The translations under genes and the position numbers were made by a program. Under the pieces are notes generated by a model. It saw nothing but the letters and a program-made list of their open reading frames with translations, ran no database searches and had not been told where the DNA came from. A DNA stretch of 32,144 nt from a bacterium (GTDB taxonomy: Bacteria; Desulfobacterota; Deferrisomatia; Deferrisomatales; BM512): positions 1 to 32,144 of the forward strand of contig SRXB01000002.1 of assembly GCA_009724975.1 (NCBI GenBank). Direction: 5' to 3'. Position 1 is the stretch's first letter. Every line of letters starts with the position of its first letter. Below are positions 24,973 to 32,144 of the stretch, piece after piece.

Positions 24973-26019
24973 CTACGATCTCAATCCCGCTAATTGAGCC
25001 CGCTCAACAATGGCCTCGTATCGATTAAGCACTTCATCAAGTTGTGATTGAAAGGTATCTAAGTTGGGCGCATGGGCAGCCAGACCATTCACCTCTTTCA
25101 GCAGTTTTGGGAAAACGATCCGCCTTGATCTATCCCCGGTAAAAAACGCACAATTTTCGGCAAAAGGGAGTGCTTGAAAATATGCTGCCACAGCCGGCTC
25201 TTCTTGGGGACTCTCTTGGGAGGACTTCAGCAGACCGGCCTGGTGAAGGTGCTCTGCCACGGTCATAACATCACTCATGAAGACACCAAGGACCAGATTA
25301 TAACCCATCCTCTGTAATGTAAGTGCTTGATCCCCTTCCGGCCCTTCGATCTCTGGGAGTTTTAAGGGGATATATCCTCTCTCCAGACTCCACATATACA
25401 ACTCCATCGGGTTGGTCGGGCAATCCTGGCACCGCCCCAGCCGATAATTGATCACATGCGGGGCAAACTCCAAAACCCCCTGAACTGACAGAGAGCCATC
25501 ATTTGGAAGCGCACTGAAGAAATTGCTCAGTCGGCGAAAAGAGCCTGCCGTAATCCCGATGGGTATCACAAATGCCATCAGGAAACCGTCGGGGAAGTAG
25601 CTCCCCACGCCGACTCCTCCCATTTTCTCGTACGGGATGAACTGCAGATTGTATTTTTCTACAAGCTCTTGCTGTAAGACATTGTCCATGGCCTTCGTGG
25701 GTGACATACGGAATTGGCACATTGGGCCGCCGAACATCTTCATCGGGCCCATGTAATAAATAAGCTCTTGGGTGCGGTATGTCTCACGCACAAAGAAACG
25801 TTCATCGGACACTTTTAGTTCAAGAGCAAACTCACTGGTGCGATACTCTACCTGGAGTTCATCAAAGGTTCTCTTGAACGTTTCCGGAATTAACGTTCCC
25901 ATGAATAGTCTAGAGGGCAAATCCTCGATACATCTTGGCGGGCTAGACAGTGGCTTAAAATTCAAGGCTGGCCGCAAAACATGTGGGACTGCAATAGTTG
26001 GAAACGATTGGTTTGCCAT
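24973..26019 (-). CDS. Unknown 348-aa protein
   Basis: No recognised family. The likely start is ATG 26019 (AAGAAAGG 9 nt upstream) rather than a TTG two codons earlier. The protein is soluble, with a CQDC pair near the middle (~residue 208) and mixed alpha/beta character (YYMGPMKMFGGPMCQFRM, GYIPLKLPEIEGPEGDQAL). The C-terminal ~80 residues are helical. It sits between two other unknown genes in the riboswitch operon and is somewhat more AT-rich than the metK region. Confidence 0.65.
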   Translation of the reverse strand: MANQSFPTIAVPHVLRPALNFKPLSSPPRCIEDLPSRLFMGTLIPETFKRTFDELQVEYRTSEFALELKVSDERFFVRETYRTQELIYYMGPMKMFGGPMCQFRMSPTKAMDNVLQQELVEKYNLQFIPYEKMGGVGVGSYFPDGFLMAFVIPIGITAGSFRRLSNFFSALPNDGSLSVQGVLEFAPHVINYRLGRCQDCPTNPMELYMWSLERGYIPLKLPEIEGPEGDQALTLQRMGYNLVLGVFMSDVMTVAEHLHQAGLLKSSQESPQEEPAVAAYFQALPFAENCAFFTGDRSRRIVFPKLLKEVNGLAAHAPNLDTFQSQLDEVLNRYEAIVERAQLAGLRS

Positions 26020-26076
26020 GAACAAAAACCTTTCTTAGAAAAAGGAGAGCCCGGCTATCAATGGCTATTGTAGAGT

Positions 26077-26916
26077 TTAAATGAGCCCCCAGACTTTGAG
26101 AACATGGGGCATGATCGGTTCGCCCGTCTCGCGGGCTGTAATCGCATTGAGGCGAGGGGCAATGATTTTTGCGTAATCCTTGAGCGGCCACTTCTTCTTG
26201 ACTTCGACAGGTTCGCCGGCACCAACGGGGAAGCTGCGTTCGATGTCGCGCACCACCATATCCCTCGCCCCCAGGACTTGATTGGCCAATCCGGCAGCAA
26301 CCGCGCCATAAAGCGATGCGTCCCGTTCGCTATCGAGCTCGCCCAGCCAGTCCAGGTAGAACTCGATCGACCCGGCGACAAGCATACCACTGTGACAGTG
26401 AATGGCCTCCTCGACCTCGGCAACAGACAGGCTCTCCCGGTGGGCCTTGAGCAGCTCGGTGACTCGGCGGTCACCGCACACGACGAGCCCGCCGAAAATC
26501 GCCCCCGGGTTCCCGGCGATCTCGCTGGTTGCCCATTCAAGGAGGAGATTTACCCCTGACATCGGATCTTCCTCCCCCGGTTGAAGGACCGCAAAATCGA
26601 GGGCCGCTGATGAGACAATCTGCCGGTCATAATCGCACAGCAAAAAAGGCAGGAGGCCCAGAGGTGAGATCTCGCCTTGCTCGACGCGCTCACGACAAGC
26701 CTCGTAATTGAACAACCGCTGTTCCGAAGGGATCTTCTCCCGATAAATCGCGTAAAGCTCGGTGATGATGTCAACCAGCCGATCGTCGTTCGACGCGCCA
26801 TACATGCACGCGACACCGTGGACGAGTTGATCAAGCGTCTTGTTGTCCAGCGATCCCCACCGCTCAGGCTGTCCCAGCAACGTTGTGAATGTCTCTGCCG
26901 ACGGCTTGCCTTTCAT
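26077..26916 (-). CDS. Unknown 279-aa helical protein
   Basis: No recognised family. A perfect GGAGGAAG ribosome-binding site precedes the ATG, and it starts 19 bp after the metK stop, so it is co-transcribed with metK. The sequence is largely helical and acidic, with conserved-looking blocks such as LLPFLLCDYDRQIVSSAALD, and AAGLANQVLGARDMVVRDIE. There are no membrane segments or metal-site cysteines. It could be a helical-repeat-like adaptor; this is a guess. Confidence 0.65.
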   Translation of the reverse strand: MKGKPSAETFTTLLGQPERWGSLDNKTLDQLVHGVACMYGASNDDRLVDIITELYAIYREKIPSEQRLFNYEACRERVEQGEISPLGLLPFLLCDYDRQIVSSAALDFAVLQPGEEDPMSGVNLLLEWATSEIAGNPGAIFGGLVVCGDRRVTELLKAHRESLSVAEVEEAIHCHSGMLVAGSIEFYLDWLGELDSERDASLYGAVAAGLANQVLGARDMVVRDIERSFPVGAGEPVEVKKKWPLKDYAKIIAPRLNAITARETGEPIMPHVLKVWGLI

Positions 26917-26935
26917 GGCTTCCTCCTGATCAACC

Positions 26936-28117
26936 TTAAGCGTTCACTTCCCGCAGAAGCCCACTGACCCGATCGGTCTTTTCCCAGGTAAACCCGGGGC
27001 CCGTCCTGCCGAAATGGCCATAGGCCGAGGTCGGCGCGTAGATCGGCCGGCGCAGATCGAGGGTGCGAATAATGCCGGCCGGCGTCAAGTCGAACACCTT
27101 GCGCACGGCTTTTTCAAGGATATCCTCGGCAACCGTCGCGGTGCCGTGGGCGTCCACCAGGACCGAGATCGGCTCAGCCATGCCGATGGCGTAGGACAGC
27201 TGCAGGGTGCAGCGTTTGGCCAAGCCGGCCGCCACCACGTTCTTGGCGACATAGCGGGCCATGTAAGCGGCCGATCGGTCAACCTTGGTGGGGTCCTTCC
27301 CGGAGAACGCCCCGCCGCCGTGCGGGCATGACCCGCCATAGGTATCGACAATGATTTTGCGGCCGGTCAGCCCGGTATCACCCAGCGGGCCGCCGATCTC
27401 GAACCGCCCGGTCGGGTTGACGTGGATCTGTAGCGCTCTTGACCGCAAGCTCACCGGGATCTCCGGGAGGACGATCTGCTCGATGACCTCACGGCGCAAC
27501 GTGTCGTTGTCGATCGCCGGGGCATGCTGCGTGGAAAGGACCACCTGCTCGACGGCTGCCGGGCGGCCATCCCGGTAGCGCACGGTCACCTGGGACTTGG
27601 CATCCGGGCGCAGCCAGGGCAGTTCGCCACTGTGCCGCAACTGCGCCTGCCGGCGCGCCAGCGCATGAGCCAGCGAGATCGGCAACGGCATCAACTCGGG
27701 GGTTTCGTCGCAGGCATAGCCGAACATCATCCCCTGGTCGCCGGCACCGATCGCCCCTTCCTTCTGATCGACGCCCTGGGCGATATGCTCCGATTGCACG
27801 CTGAGAGAGAGCCGTACCTCGCAGCGATCGGGATCGAAACCGGTGTCGCCACCGGCATAGCCGATCTCGCGCACCGCCTGGCGGGCGATAGCCGGGATTT
27901 CAGCCTGCAACTGCTCCAGCAGGTTAGGGATGGTTGCCGAGCCGAATTCGCCGGCGACGATGAGCAGGTCCTTGGCGATCAGCGTCTCGCAGGCAACGCG
28001 CGCCAACGGATCCTGCGCAAGAACATGATCGAGGACCGCATCGGAGATACGGTCAGCAACTTTGTCCGGGTGTCCCTCGGACACCGATTCAGATGTAAAC
28101 AGATATTCTCTGGACAT
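26936..28117 (-). CDS. metK: S-adenosylmethionine synthetase (methionine adenosyltransferase)
   Basis: A 393-aa enzyme that makes S-adenosylmethionine from methionine and ATP, close to the usual family length. Signatures are intact: ESVSEGHPDKVADRISDA (10-27; H16 and D18), GAGDQGMMFGYA (124-135) and GGGAFSGKDPTKVDRSAAY (267-285). AAAGGAG upstream fixes the ATG. It is the third full-size gene of an operon that begins with a SAM-I riboswitch, which gives product feedback on SAM synthesis. The unusual part is its company: it lies between a Sel1-fusion protein and unknown genes rather than with methionine or one-carbon genes. It may be the housekeeping copy or an operon-dedicated second copy. Confidence 0.96.
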   Translation of the reverse strand: MSREYLFTSESVSEGHPDKVADRISDAVLDHVLAQDPLARVACETLIAKDLLIVAGEFGSATIPNLLEQLQAEIPAIARQAVREIGYAGGDTGFDPDRCEVRLSLSVQSEHIAQGVDQKEGAIGAGDQGMMFGYACDETPELMPLPISLAHALARRQAQLRHSGELPWLRPDAKSQVTVRYRDGRPAAVEQVVLSTQHAPAIDNDTLRREVIEQIVLPEIPVSLRSRALQIHVNPTGRFEIGGPLGDTGLTGRKIIVDTYGGSCPHGGGAFSGKDPTKVDRSAAYMARYVAKNVVAAGLAKRCTLQLSYAIGMAEPISVLVDAHGTATVAEDILEKAVRKVFDLTPAGIIRTLDLRRPIYAPTSAYGHFGRTGPGFTWEKTDRVSGLLREVNA

Positions 28118-28158
28118 GGGTGTCTCCTTTGATCATGACCTTGAGCTATTCGCCTGGG

Positions 28159-30399
28159 CTAGGCATTGCCCGCGCAAGCCGTATCTTCCAGCCCCGCGAT
28201 AAACAGACAGTCCTCAATCTCGAAGAGGCTGAGTGCCGGGATCTGGATCGCCTGATTTCGGTGCTGAACCTGGCTGGAGTCCTCGATGCTGACGACCAGG
28301 AGCCGCCCGGAGTTCGGGTTGCGATCGACGGCGAGGGAGGGGATGGGGCCGGAGCTGACGTTGATCAGCCCCTTGGCTGGAAACTGCAGTCCCCCTCCCT
28401 GTGATACACGTTGCACTTTACCTTTAAGCTGGAGTTCCGGAAAGAACTCTTTGAAGTTCTCGTTGGCAAGTCTCCCCCAGCGATAGGCGGCCAGGATCAG
28501 CCGGGCGTCGTTGATCGTGAAGTCGTCATCCAATGAGAGAATCCCGTGGAGCAGATCCATTTCCTCGGGCGTGAACGGCAGGGGGTTTGCCTGCCAATGC
28601 CGGACATGCTCAAGGACGGCGTCGTCGGTTGACTCCAAGGCTTCGGGGAGAGGGTGCTCCGTTGCCGTGACATCCGCCCCGTGCCCCTCGCTGAGCGACT
28701 GCGATTGCCACACGGCAACCATGGAGCGAGCAGTACCCTGCCGTTCAACGAGGCTTGCCGTCCAGAAAAAGTGGGTTTTCAGCCACAACAGTTCCCACTT
28801 GAACGTGCGACGGTCGGGGCGAAATGCCGCCGCCGGGATATGCAGTAGGCTGTAGCGCCACAGGAAGCTGTCGACCGGGTGCCCCTCGGGCTCGTAATCT
28901 TCCAGCGTCACGACCTGCACAAGGTCCGTCCCCGGTACCGGGCCGACAGTGATGACGCGGACATCCCCGTCTTTCAGGCGGGCAAAACCGATGTCCGGGG
29001 TCAAACCCCTGGAGGCGTTTTCTCTTGGTCTGCCATGAGCGATGGCGACCGATGGCTCCGGGCAGGCAGGAACGCCCCACCGCGTGGCCGTGACAACATT
29101 CAAGGTGATCCGGTATTTCTTGTAGTCCGTGGTACCAGACAACACCCCGTCCAGCAGTTGGAAGGTTTCCTTTGCCAGAACCATTTCGGCAGGCGAAAAG
29201 GGCACGGGATTGCTCTCGTACTTCTGCCTGACCTCGTTGGCCTCGCGCTCGAGGCGGCCGGCGTCAATCCCCTCGCCGGAGGTCTGCAACTGCCGGATGT
29301 AGTCACGGCCCCAGGAAACTAAGGTATCCATGCGCGTGGCATCCTCCCCCTGTTCCCTTTCTTCCTTGGTGATTACTGCCCAGATCGCCACCGGAAATTT
29401 CTGCCCGTCCCACTCGCAGGGGTAGTGCTTGACCACCCAGAACAGGTCCAGCCCCCCTTCGTCGACGTCAAGCTCAGCGGGTGACAAGAGCTGCGTGTCC
29501 CCGGCGAACGGGAGCAAGGCCTCCCCGTCGCGATTGGCAACAGCCAGGAGGGCTGCGATGTCGCGATAACCGACTGCGGCGTTCTTCGGGTGGAGGGTCA
29601 CGAAGTCGTGGATGTCCTTGGCCATCTGCTGCAAACAGGGGCGCCCGAGGAACTGCATCACGACGATGGTCCTGTGGCGAAGCGGCACGGCGTGATCGAG
29701 CGGGATTGGTCCCAGTTCAGCCTCGGCCGGCTCGAACAGGGTAAACGCGTCGAAACGCTCGCGAGTCTCGACCGCCGGCCCGTACTCCTGGACAGCGGCG
29801 CGGTCCAGCCAGTAGAAGGCTTCGATCTGATCGGCATCGACCCCGGATCCCTGGCCGAGGAGCGTCGCGACCAGGTACTGGGCTTCAGCCACCCCCTGCT
29901 CGGCAGCCGCCAGGAAGTAAGGGTAGGCCCTGCCGTCGTCTTGCACCGTCTCAGCTCCCTGGTGATAGATTTGCCCCAATCTGAGCTGGGCATCGGGATC
30001 CCCCTGCCGAGCCGCAAGGTCCAGCCAGTGAATGGCTTGGCGAATATTTTTCTTCACCCCCCGCCCCTGAAGGTAATAGAGCCCGAGGCTGTATTGCGCC
30101 GGGGCGTATCCTTGCTTGGCCGAGCGCCGGTACCACTGAACCGACAACCGGGGCTGCTGCGGGACGGCTATCCCTTTTGACAGGCAATACCCCAGAAAAG
30201 CCTGGGCCCGTGGGTGCCCTTGCTCGGCCGCCGCCGAACAATAGCGATAGGCTTTTTCAAGGTCTTCAGTCACGCCGTCAGCCTGCAGATAACGAATCCC
30301 AGCCCAGTACTGACATTCAGCGTCCCCCCGATCTGCGCGGTCGAGCAGCTCGTTGACAGGCAGGGGGCTTTCGATTTTTTTATTTATTCGCGTTTGCAT
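28159..30399 (-). CDS. Sel1-repeat protein fused to an internally duplicated unknown domain
   Basis: A 746-aa protein. Residues ~20-220 are about six Sel1-like (TPR-type) repeats, e.g. GDAECQYWAGIRYLQADGV and GYAPAQYSLGLYYLQGRGV, which usually form protein-binding solenoids. Residues ~220-320 are a linker with HRTIVVMQFLGRPC. Residues ~325-746 are a paralogue of the 477-aa protein at 20683-22116, again as two tandem units each starting NPVPFS/NPLPFT. GGGAGGATGCC precedes the ATG. It lies 41 bp before metK and has no signal peptide. Likely a scaffold presenting the unknown domain; function unknown. Confidence 0.8.
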   Translation of the reverse strand: MQTRINKKIESPLPVNELLDRADRGDAECQYWAGIRYLQADGVTEDLEKAYRYCSAAAEQGHPRAQAFLGYCLSKGIAVPQQPRLSVQWYRRSAKQGYAPAQYSLGLYYLQGRGVKKNIRQAIHWLDLAARQGDPDAQLRLGQIYHQGAETVQDDGRAYPYFLAAAEQGVAEAQYLVATLLGQGSGVDADQIEAFYWLDRAAVQEYGPAVETRERFDAFTLFEPAEAELGPIPLDHAVPLRHRTIVVMQFLGRPCLQQMAKDIHDFVTLHPKNAAVGYRDIAALLAVANRDGEALLPFAGDTQLLSPAELDVDEGGLDLFWVVKHYPCEWDGQKFPVAIWAVITKEEREQGEDATRMDTLVSWGRDYIRQLQTSGEGIDAGRLEREANEVRQKYESNPVPFSPAEMVLAKETFQLLDGVLSGTTDYKKYRITLNVVTATRWGVPACPEPSVAIAHGRPRENASRGLTPDIGFARLKDGDVRVITVGPVPGTDLVQVVTLEDYEPEGHPVDSFLWRYSLLHIPAAAFRPDRRTFKWELLWLKTHFFWTASLVERQGTARSMVAVWQSQSLSEGHGADVTATEHPLPEALESTDDAVLEHVRHWQANPLPFTPEEMDLLHGILSLDDDFTINDARLILAAYRWGRLANENFKEFFPELQLKGKVQRVSQGGGLQFPAKGLINVSSGPIPSLAVDRNPNSGRLLVVSIEDSSQVQHRNQAIQIPALSLFEIEDCLFIAGLEDTACAGNA

Positions 30400-30447
30400 G
30401 GCATCCTCCCTGGCGCCGTAGCACCACCGTTGTGATTGTCATTTAAG

Positions 30448-30476
30448 CCCGCATCGCCGATGGCCGGCGACGCGGG
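30448..30476. other. Strong GC-rich hairpin between two operon genes
   Basis: CCCGC-A-TCGCCG pairs with CGGCGA-C-GCGGG around a 5-nt loop, with a single A-C mismatch. No U-tract follows on either strand, so it is not a canonical terminator. It may be an mRNA processing, stability or attenuation element in the 111-bp gap before the Sel1-fusion gene. Confidence 0.45.
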
Positions 30477-30510
30477 GTGCATTTCCCTTCAATGAGCCTC
30501 ACTGGACCGT

Positions 30511-31659
30511 TCAGACTTGGAACCAGGGGTCGGCCAGGATCTGGTCGCCCAGGTGCGGTCTCTCGTATTCACCGCAAGTCACGCAGTACCAGGCTTCCGG
30601 GTTGAACTCGGTGCGGAAGAATTCCCGCATCGCAATCCGGAAGGCGTCCACGAACTGGCGACGGTTGACGATGGCTTCGATGAACACCCCTTCCTGCTCG
30701 TCGCAGTAGGCGTTCAGGATGCGCAGGAGAATTCGGTCCGGATCGTCGGTCGCGTACGCCTCGAACTTCTTCTCGGGGCCTTCTTCTTCGATCTGGAACC
30801 TGACCGGCAGGTCGCCACGCCCGATCGACTTGAGCCATTCGATGAGCAGTTCGACCGGCGGGAAGGAGTTGGAGAGAACCGCGTCGAGAGTCTGCGACCC
30901 GACCCCCAGGTGGAGGTAGATCCAGTCCCAGCGGTTTTCCATTTCCAGGCGCACGGTCGCCGGTTCGTCCTCGACAGTCGGGTTGATCTGGAACAACCGG
31001 TCGAGCCCGAAGTGCGGCCGTTCCAAGCCGTCCCGGGTGAAGTGCCAATTGCCCAGAGACGACGTCCCTTCGAAGACCAGGCAAGGAGTGCAGTGGTCCC
31101 ATCCCCAGGAGCGGGCGTCCATGCGCTCGTAGTACCATTCGAGGTACTCGCCGTAGCTCTTGCAGGGGAACGGCTGCAGCTTCGTCGGGACAGCGATGCC
31201 CTCCGGGTCATCGTCGACTTCTTCGACGTAGCTGAAGTTCTCGGCCAGCATCTCGAAGAACGCCCGGCTGCGGTCAAACTCGACGTTACCGCCCATATCG
31301 GCATGGGCCGCGACCTTGATATTGCCGCCGAAGGTCGCGTCCAGGATCATTTGCGCCTGCCGCCGGCGCGCTTCCGCCCCATCGCACAGCGGGTCATGGG
31401 AGAGGGTCTTGCCCAGCATCAGCAGGGCTGCACGGATGCGCTCGTCCTTGCAGGTGGACAGCGGGAGGAGGATGCCGTGCTTGATGAAGCAACCGTTGCC
31501 GTAGCTCTCGTTGACGACGAAGATGCCTTTCTTTCCCTCGGCATGGGGGCCGCGCGCGTCAGCCCCCATGCCGCCACGACGGAAGATGTAGATGAAGGGT
31601 TGAAGCTCTTTCAGGTCACCGGCGATATCGCCGTACTGCCGTTGGTTGCCGTATTTCAT
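30511..31659 (-). CDS. Unknown 382-aa protein, first full-size gene of the riboswitch operon
   Basis: No recognised family. AAAGGACAAGG precedes the ATG. Features: a Gly-rich stretch after RRGGMGADARGPHAEGKKG (residues ~28-46) next to a hydrophobic strand IFVVNES, an acidic centre (VEEVDDDPEG), and a C-terminal pair CVTCGE. Tryptophan and aromatic residues are frequent in the second half. No membrane segment is evident. It follows the riboswitch terminator by ~330 bp and is the first large gene to be turned off by SAM. Confidence 0.7.
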   Translation of the reverse strand: MKYGNQRQYGDIAGDLKELQPFIYIFRRGGMGADARGPHAEGKKGIFVVNESYGNGCFIKHGILLPLSTCKDERIRAALLMLGKTLSHDPLCDGAEARRRQAQMILDATFGGNIKVAAHADMGGNVEFDRSRAFFEMLAENFSYVEEVDDDPEGIAVPTKLQPFPCKSYGEYLEWYYERMDARSWGWDHCTPCLVFEGTSSLGNWHFTRDGLERPHFGLDRLFQINPTVEDEPATVRLEMENRWDWIYLHLGVGSQTLDAVLSNSFPPVELLIEWLKSIGRGDLPVRFQIEEEGPEKKFEAYATDDPDRILLRILNAYCDEQEGVFIEAIVNRRQFVDAFRIAMREFFRTEFNPEAWYCVTCGEYERPHLGDQILADPWFQV

Positions 31660-31875
31660 AGCCCTTGTCCTTTCTCAATTGACGTGTAAGTGGTGTGTGA
31701 CGAGTCTTCGCAATGAGACCGATGTTTTTGCCGCCCTCAGGTGAAATCATTCAGTTGTCAGAGAGCGTACCGGGGGCGATTTTGGAGACAAAGCTTCCCC
31801 GGGGCCTCCGAACGCAGAACGACATCCGCTTCGGGGGTTGAATCAAATTCACGTCTGTTTTGAGAGAGGAGCGGT
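31660..31875. other. Leader interval without a convincing gene
   Basis: This ~216-bp stretch separates the small leader ORF from the 382-aa gene. I see no ORF with a ribosome-binding site and no clear promoter, only a possible GTG-started 33-codon frame lacking a Shine-Dalgarno sequence. Confidence 0.5.
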
Positions 31876-31971
31876 CTACGGCGGAGGTTCCGGAAGAACC
31901 CCTGTCATGGCTCCGAGGGCGGGTTGGCCGCTTGCGGCCGTTTGGCGGGATGTGGCGGCGAGTTTTTTCAT
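31876..31971 (-). CDS. Possible 31-codon leader ORF after the riboswitch terminator
   Basis: An ORF starting MKKLAATSRQTAASG and ending PEPPP begins with ATG 31971, 6 nt after a perfect GGAGG. It lies immediately downstream of the riboswitch terminator, where the regulated gene would be expected. It has no recognised domain; its short length and Pro/Ala-rich content keep confidence low. It could be a real small protein, a leader peptide, or the degraded start of a lost gene. Confidence 0.4.
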   Translation of the reverse strand: MKKLAATSRQTAASGQPALGAMTGVLPEPPP

Positions 31972-31989
31972 GGCTGACCTCCGGAACAG

Positions 31990-32018
31990 AAAAACCCCTT
32001 CCGTATCGTGGAAGGGGT
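31990..32018 (-). terminator. Riboswitch expression-platform terminator
   Basis: ACCCCTTCC-N7-GGAAGGGGT forms a perfect 9-bp stem on the minus strand, followed by TTTTT (31990-31994, overlapping the stem end). Its 5' arm CCCCTTCC can alternatively pair with GGAAGAGG at 32034-32041, which includes the 3' strand of the riboswitch P1 helix. SAM binding would hold P1, free the terminator arm and stop transcription. Confidence 0.85.
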
Positions 32019-32037
32019 CACCGGTGTGGTCGGCCTC

Positions 32038-32144
32038 TTCCTTATCTGCCGGGATCGTCGATCCCGCTGGAGTTAGCACCTTGCCTCCGTAGGCAGGTTG
32101 CTGCGACGTCAAAGGGCCAGTCCCTCGGTCGCTCTCGATAAGAA
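32038..32144 (-). ncRNA. SAM-I (S-box) riboswitch aptamer
   Basis: The minus strand carries the hallmark S-box elements in order. The P1 5' strand TTCTTATC sits at the window edge. P2 has GCGAC pairing with GTCGC around the conserved core GAGGGACTGGCCC. P3 is CAGCAACCTGCC to GGCAAGGTGC, followed by TAACTCC. P4 is GGGATC-GAC-GATCCC, and the P1 3' strand is GATAAGGAA. P1 pairs over about 8 bp. It controls the downstream block that includes metK, giving feedback repression by SAM. The aptamer appears complete; its promoter lies outside the window. Confidence 0.95.

Noticed and set aside
30517..31689. A 390-codon open frame on the plus strand opposite the 382-aa gene.
   Set aside because: It is an antisense shadow created by GC-rich third positions. 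It has no ribosome-binding site and low-complexity composition, while the minus-strand gene has both a proper start signal and operon context.
1..32144. CRISPR array, transposon ends, tRNA genes or a phage attachment site.
   Set aside because: I found no regularly spaced repeats, no transposase or integrase frame and no cloverleaf-like sequence in the gaps.

Overview
All convincing genes in this 32 kb window lie on the minus strand, so transcription runs from right to left. GC content is fairly high, with short AT-rich patches at 14.5-14.67 kb and about 20.0-20.26 kb. I see no rRNA, tRNA, CRISPR array, transposase or integrase. A SAM-I riboswitch, a sigma-54 type promoter and many defence-type genes point to a Gram-negative environmental bacterium. 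Desulfuromonadia/Geobacter-like Desulfobacterota would fit, but this is inference only and no marker gene fixes the taxon.

In transcriptional order there are three blocks. Block A (about 32.1 to 22.25 kb) opens at the right edge with a SAM-I (S-box) riboswitch, its antiterminator/terminator and a possible 31-codon leader ORF. Eight genes follow: an unknown 382-aa protein, a Sel1-repeat protein fused to an unknown duplicated domain, S-adenosylmethionine synthetase (metK), two unknown proteins, a small membrane protein with an HExxH motif, a zinc-site plus ADP-ribosylglycohydrolase protein, and an unknown 171-aa protein. The block ends at a rho-independent terminator near 22.25 kb. The logic suggests a SAM-repressed operon that makes SAM alongside mostly uncharacterised proteins.

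Block B (22.1 to 14.68 kb) has five genes: a second copy of the duplicated domain (477 aa), a multi-zinc-finger protein, a HARE-type wHTH protein, a PLD phosphodiesterase with a C-terminal zinc ribbon, and a 529-aa partner translationally coupled to the PLD protein. The last three look like a DNA-targeting or defence module.

Block C (14.55 to 0 kb) is the most striking. A near-consensus sigma-54 -24/-12 promoter, with ATATC/GATAT inverted repeats upstream, precedes nine tightly packed genes. In order these are a DUF4258 protein, an RtcR-like sigma-54 activator with a CARF-like N-terminal domain, the TerY-P phosphorylation triad (vWA protein, PP2C phosphatase, Ser/Thr kinase with zinc ribbon), a large SF1 helicase, an unknown wHTH-type protein, a coiled-coil McrB-like AAA+ ATPase and a DUF2357/zinc-ribbon protein. 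I read it as an inducible phospho-regulated nucleic-acid-processing and anti-phage island. Its parts are known families; the whole combination with its own ligand-sensing sigma-54 switch is what deserves attention.
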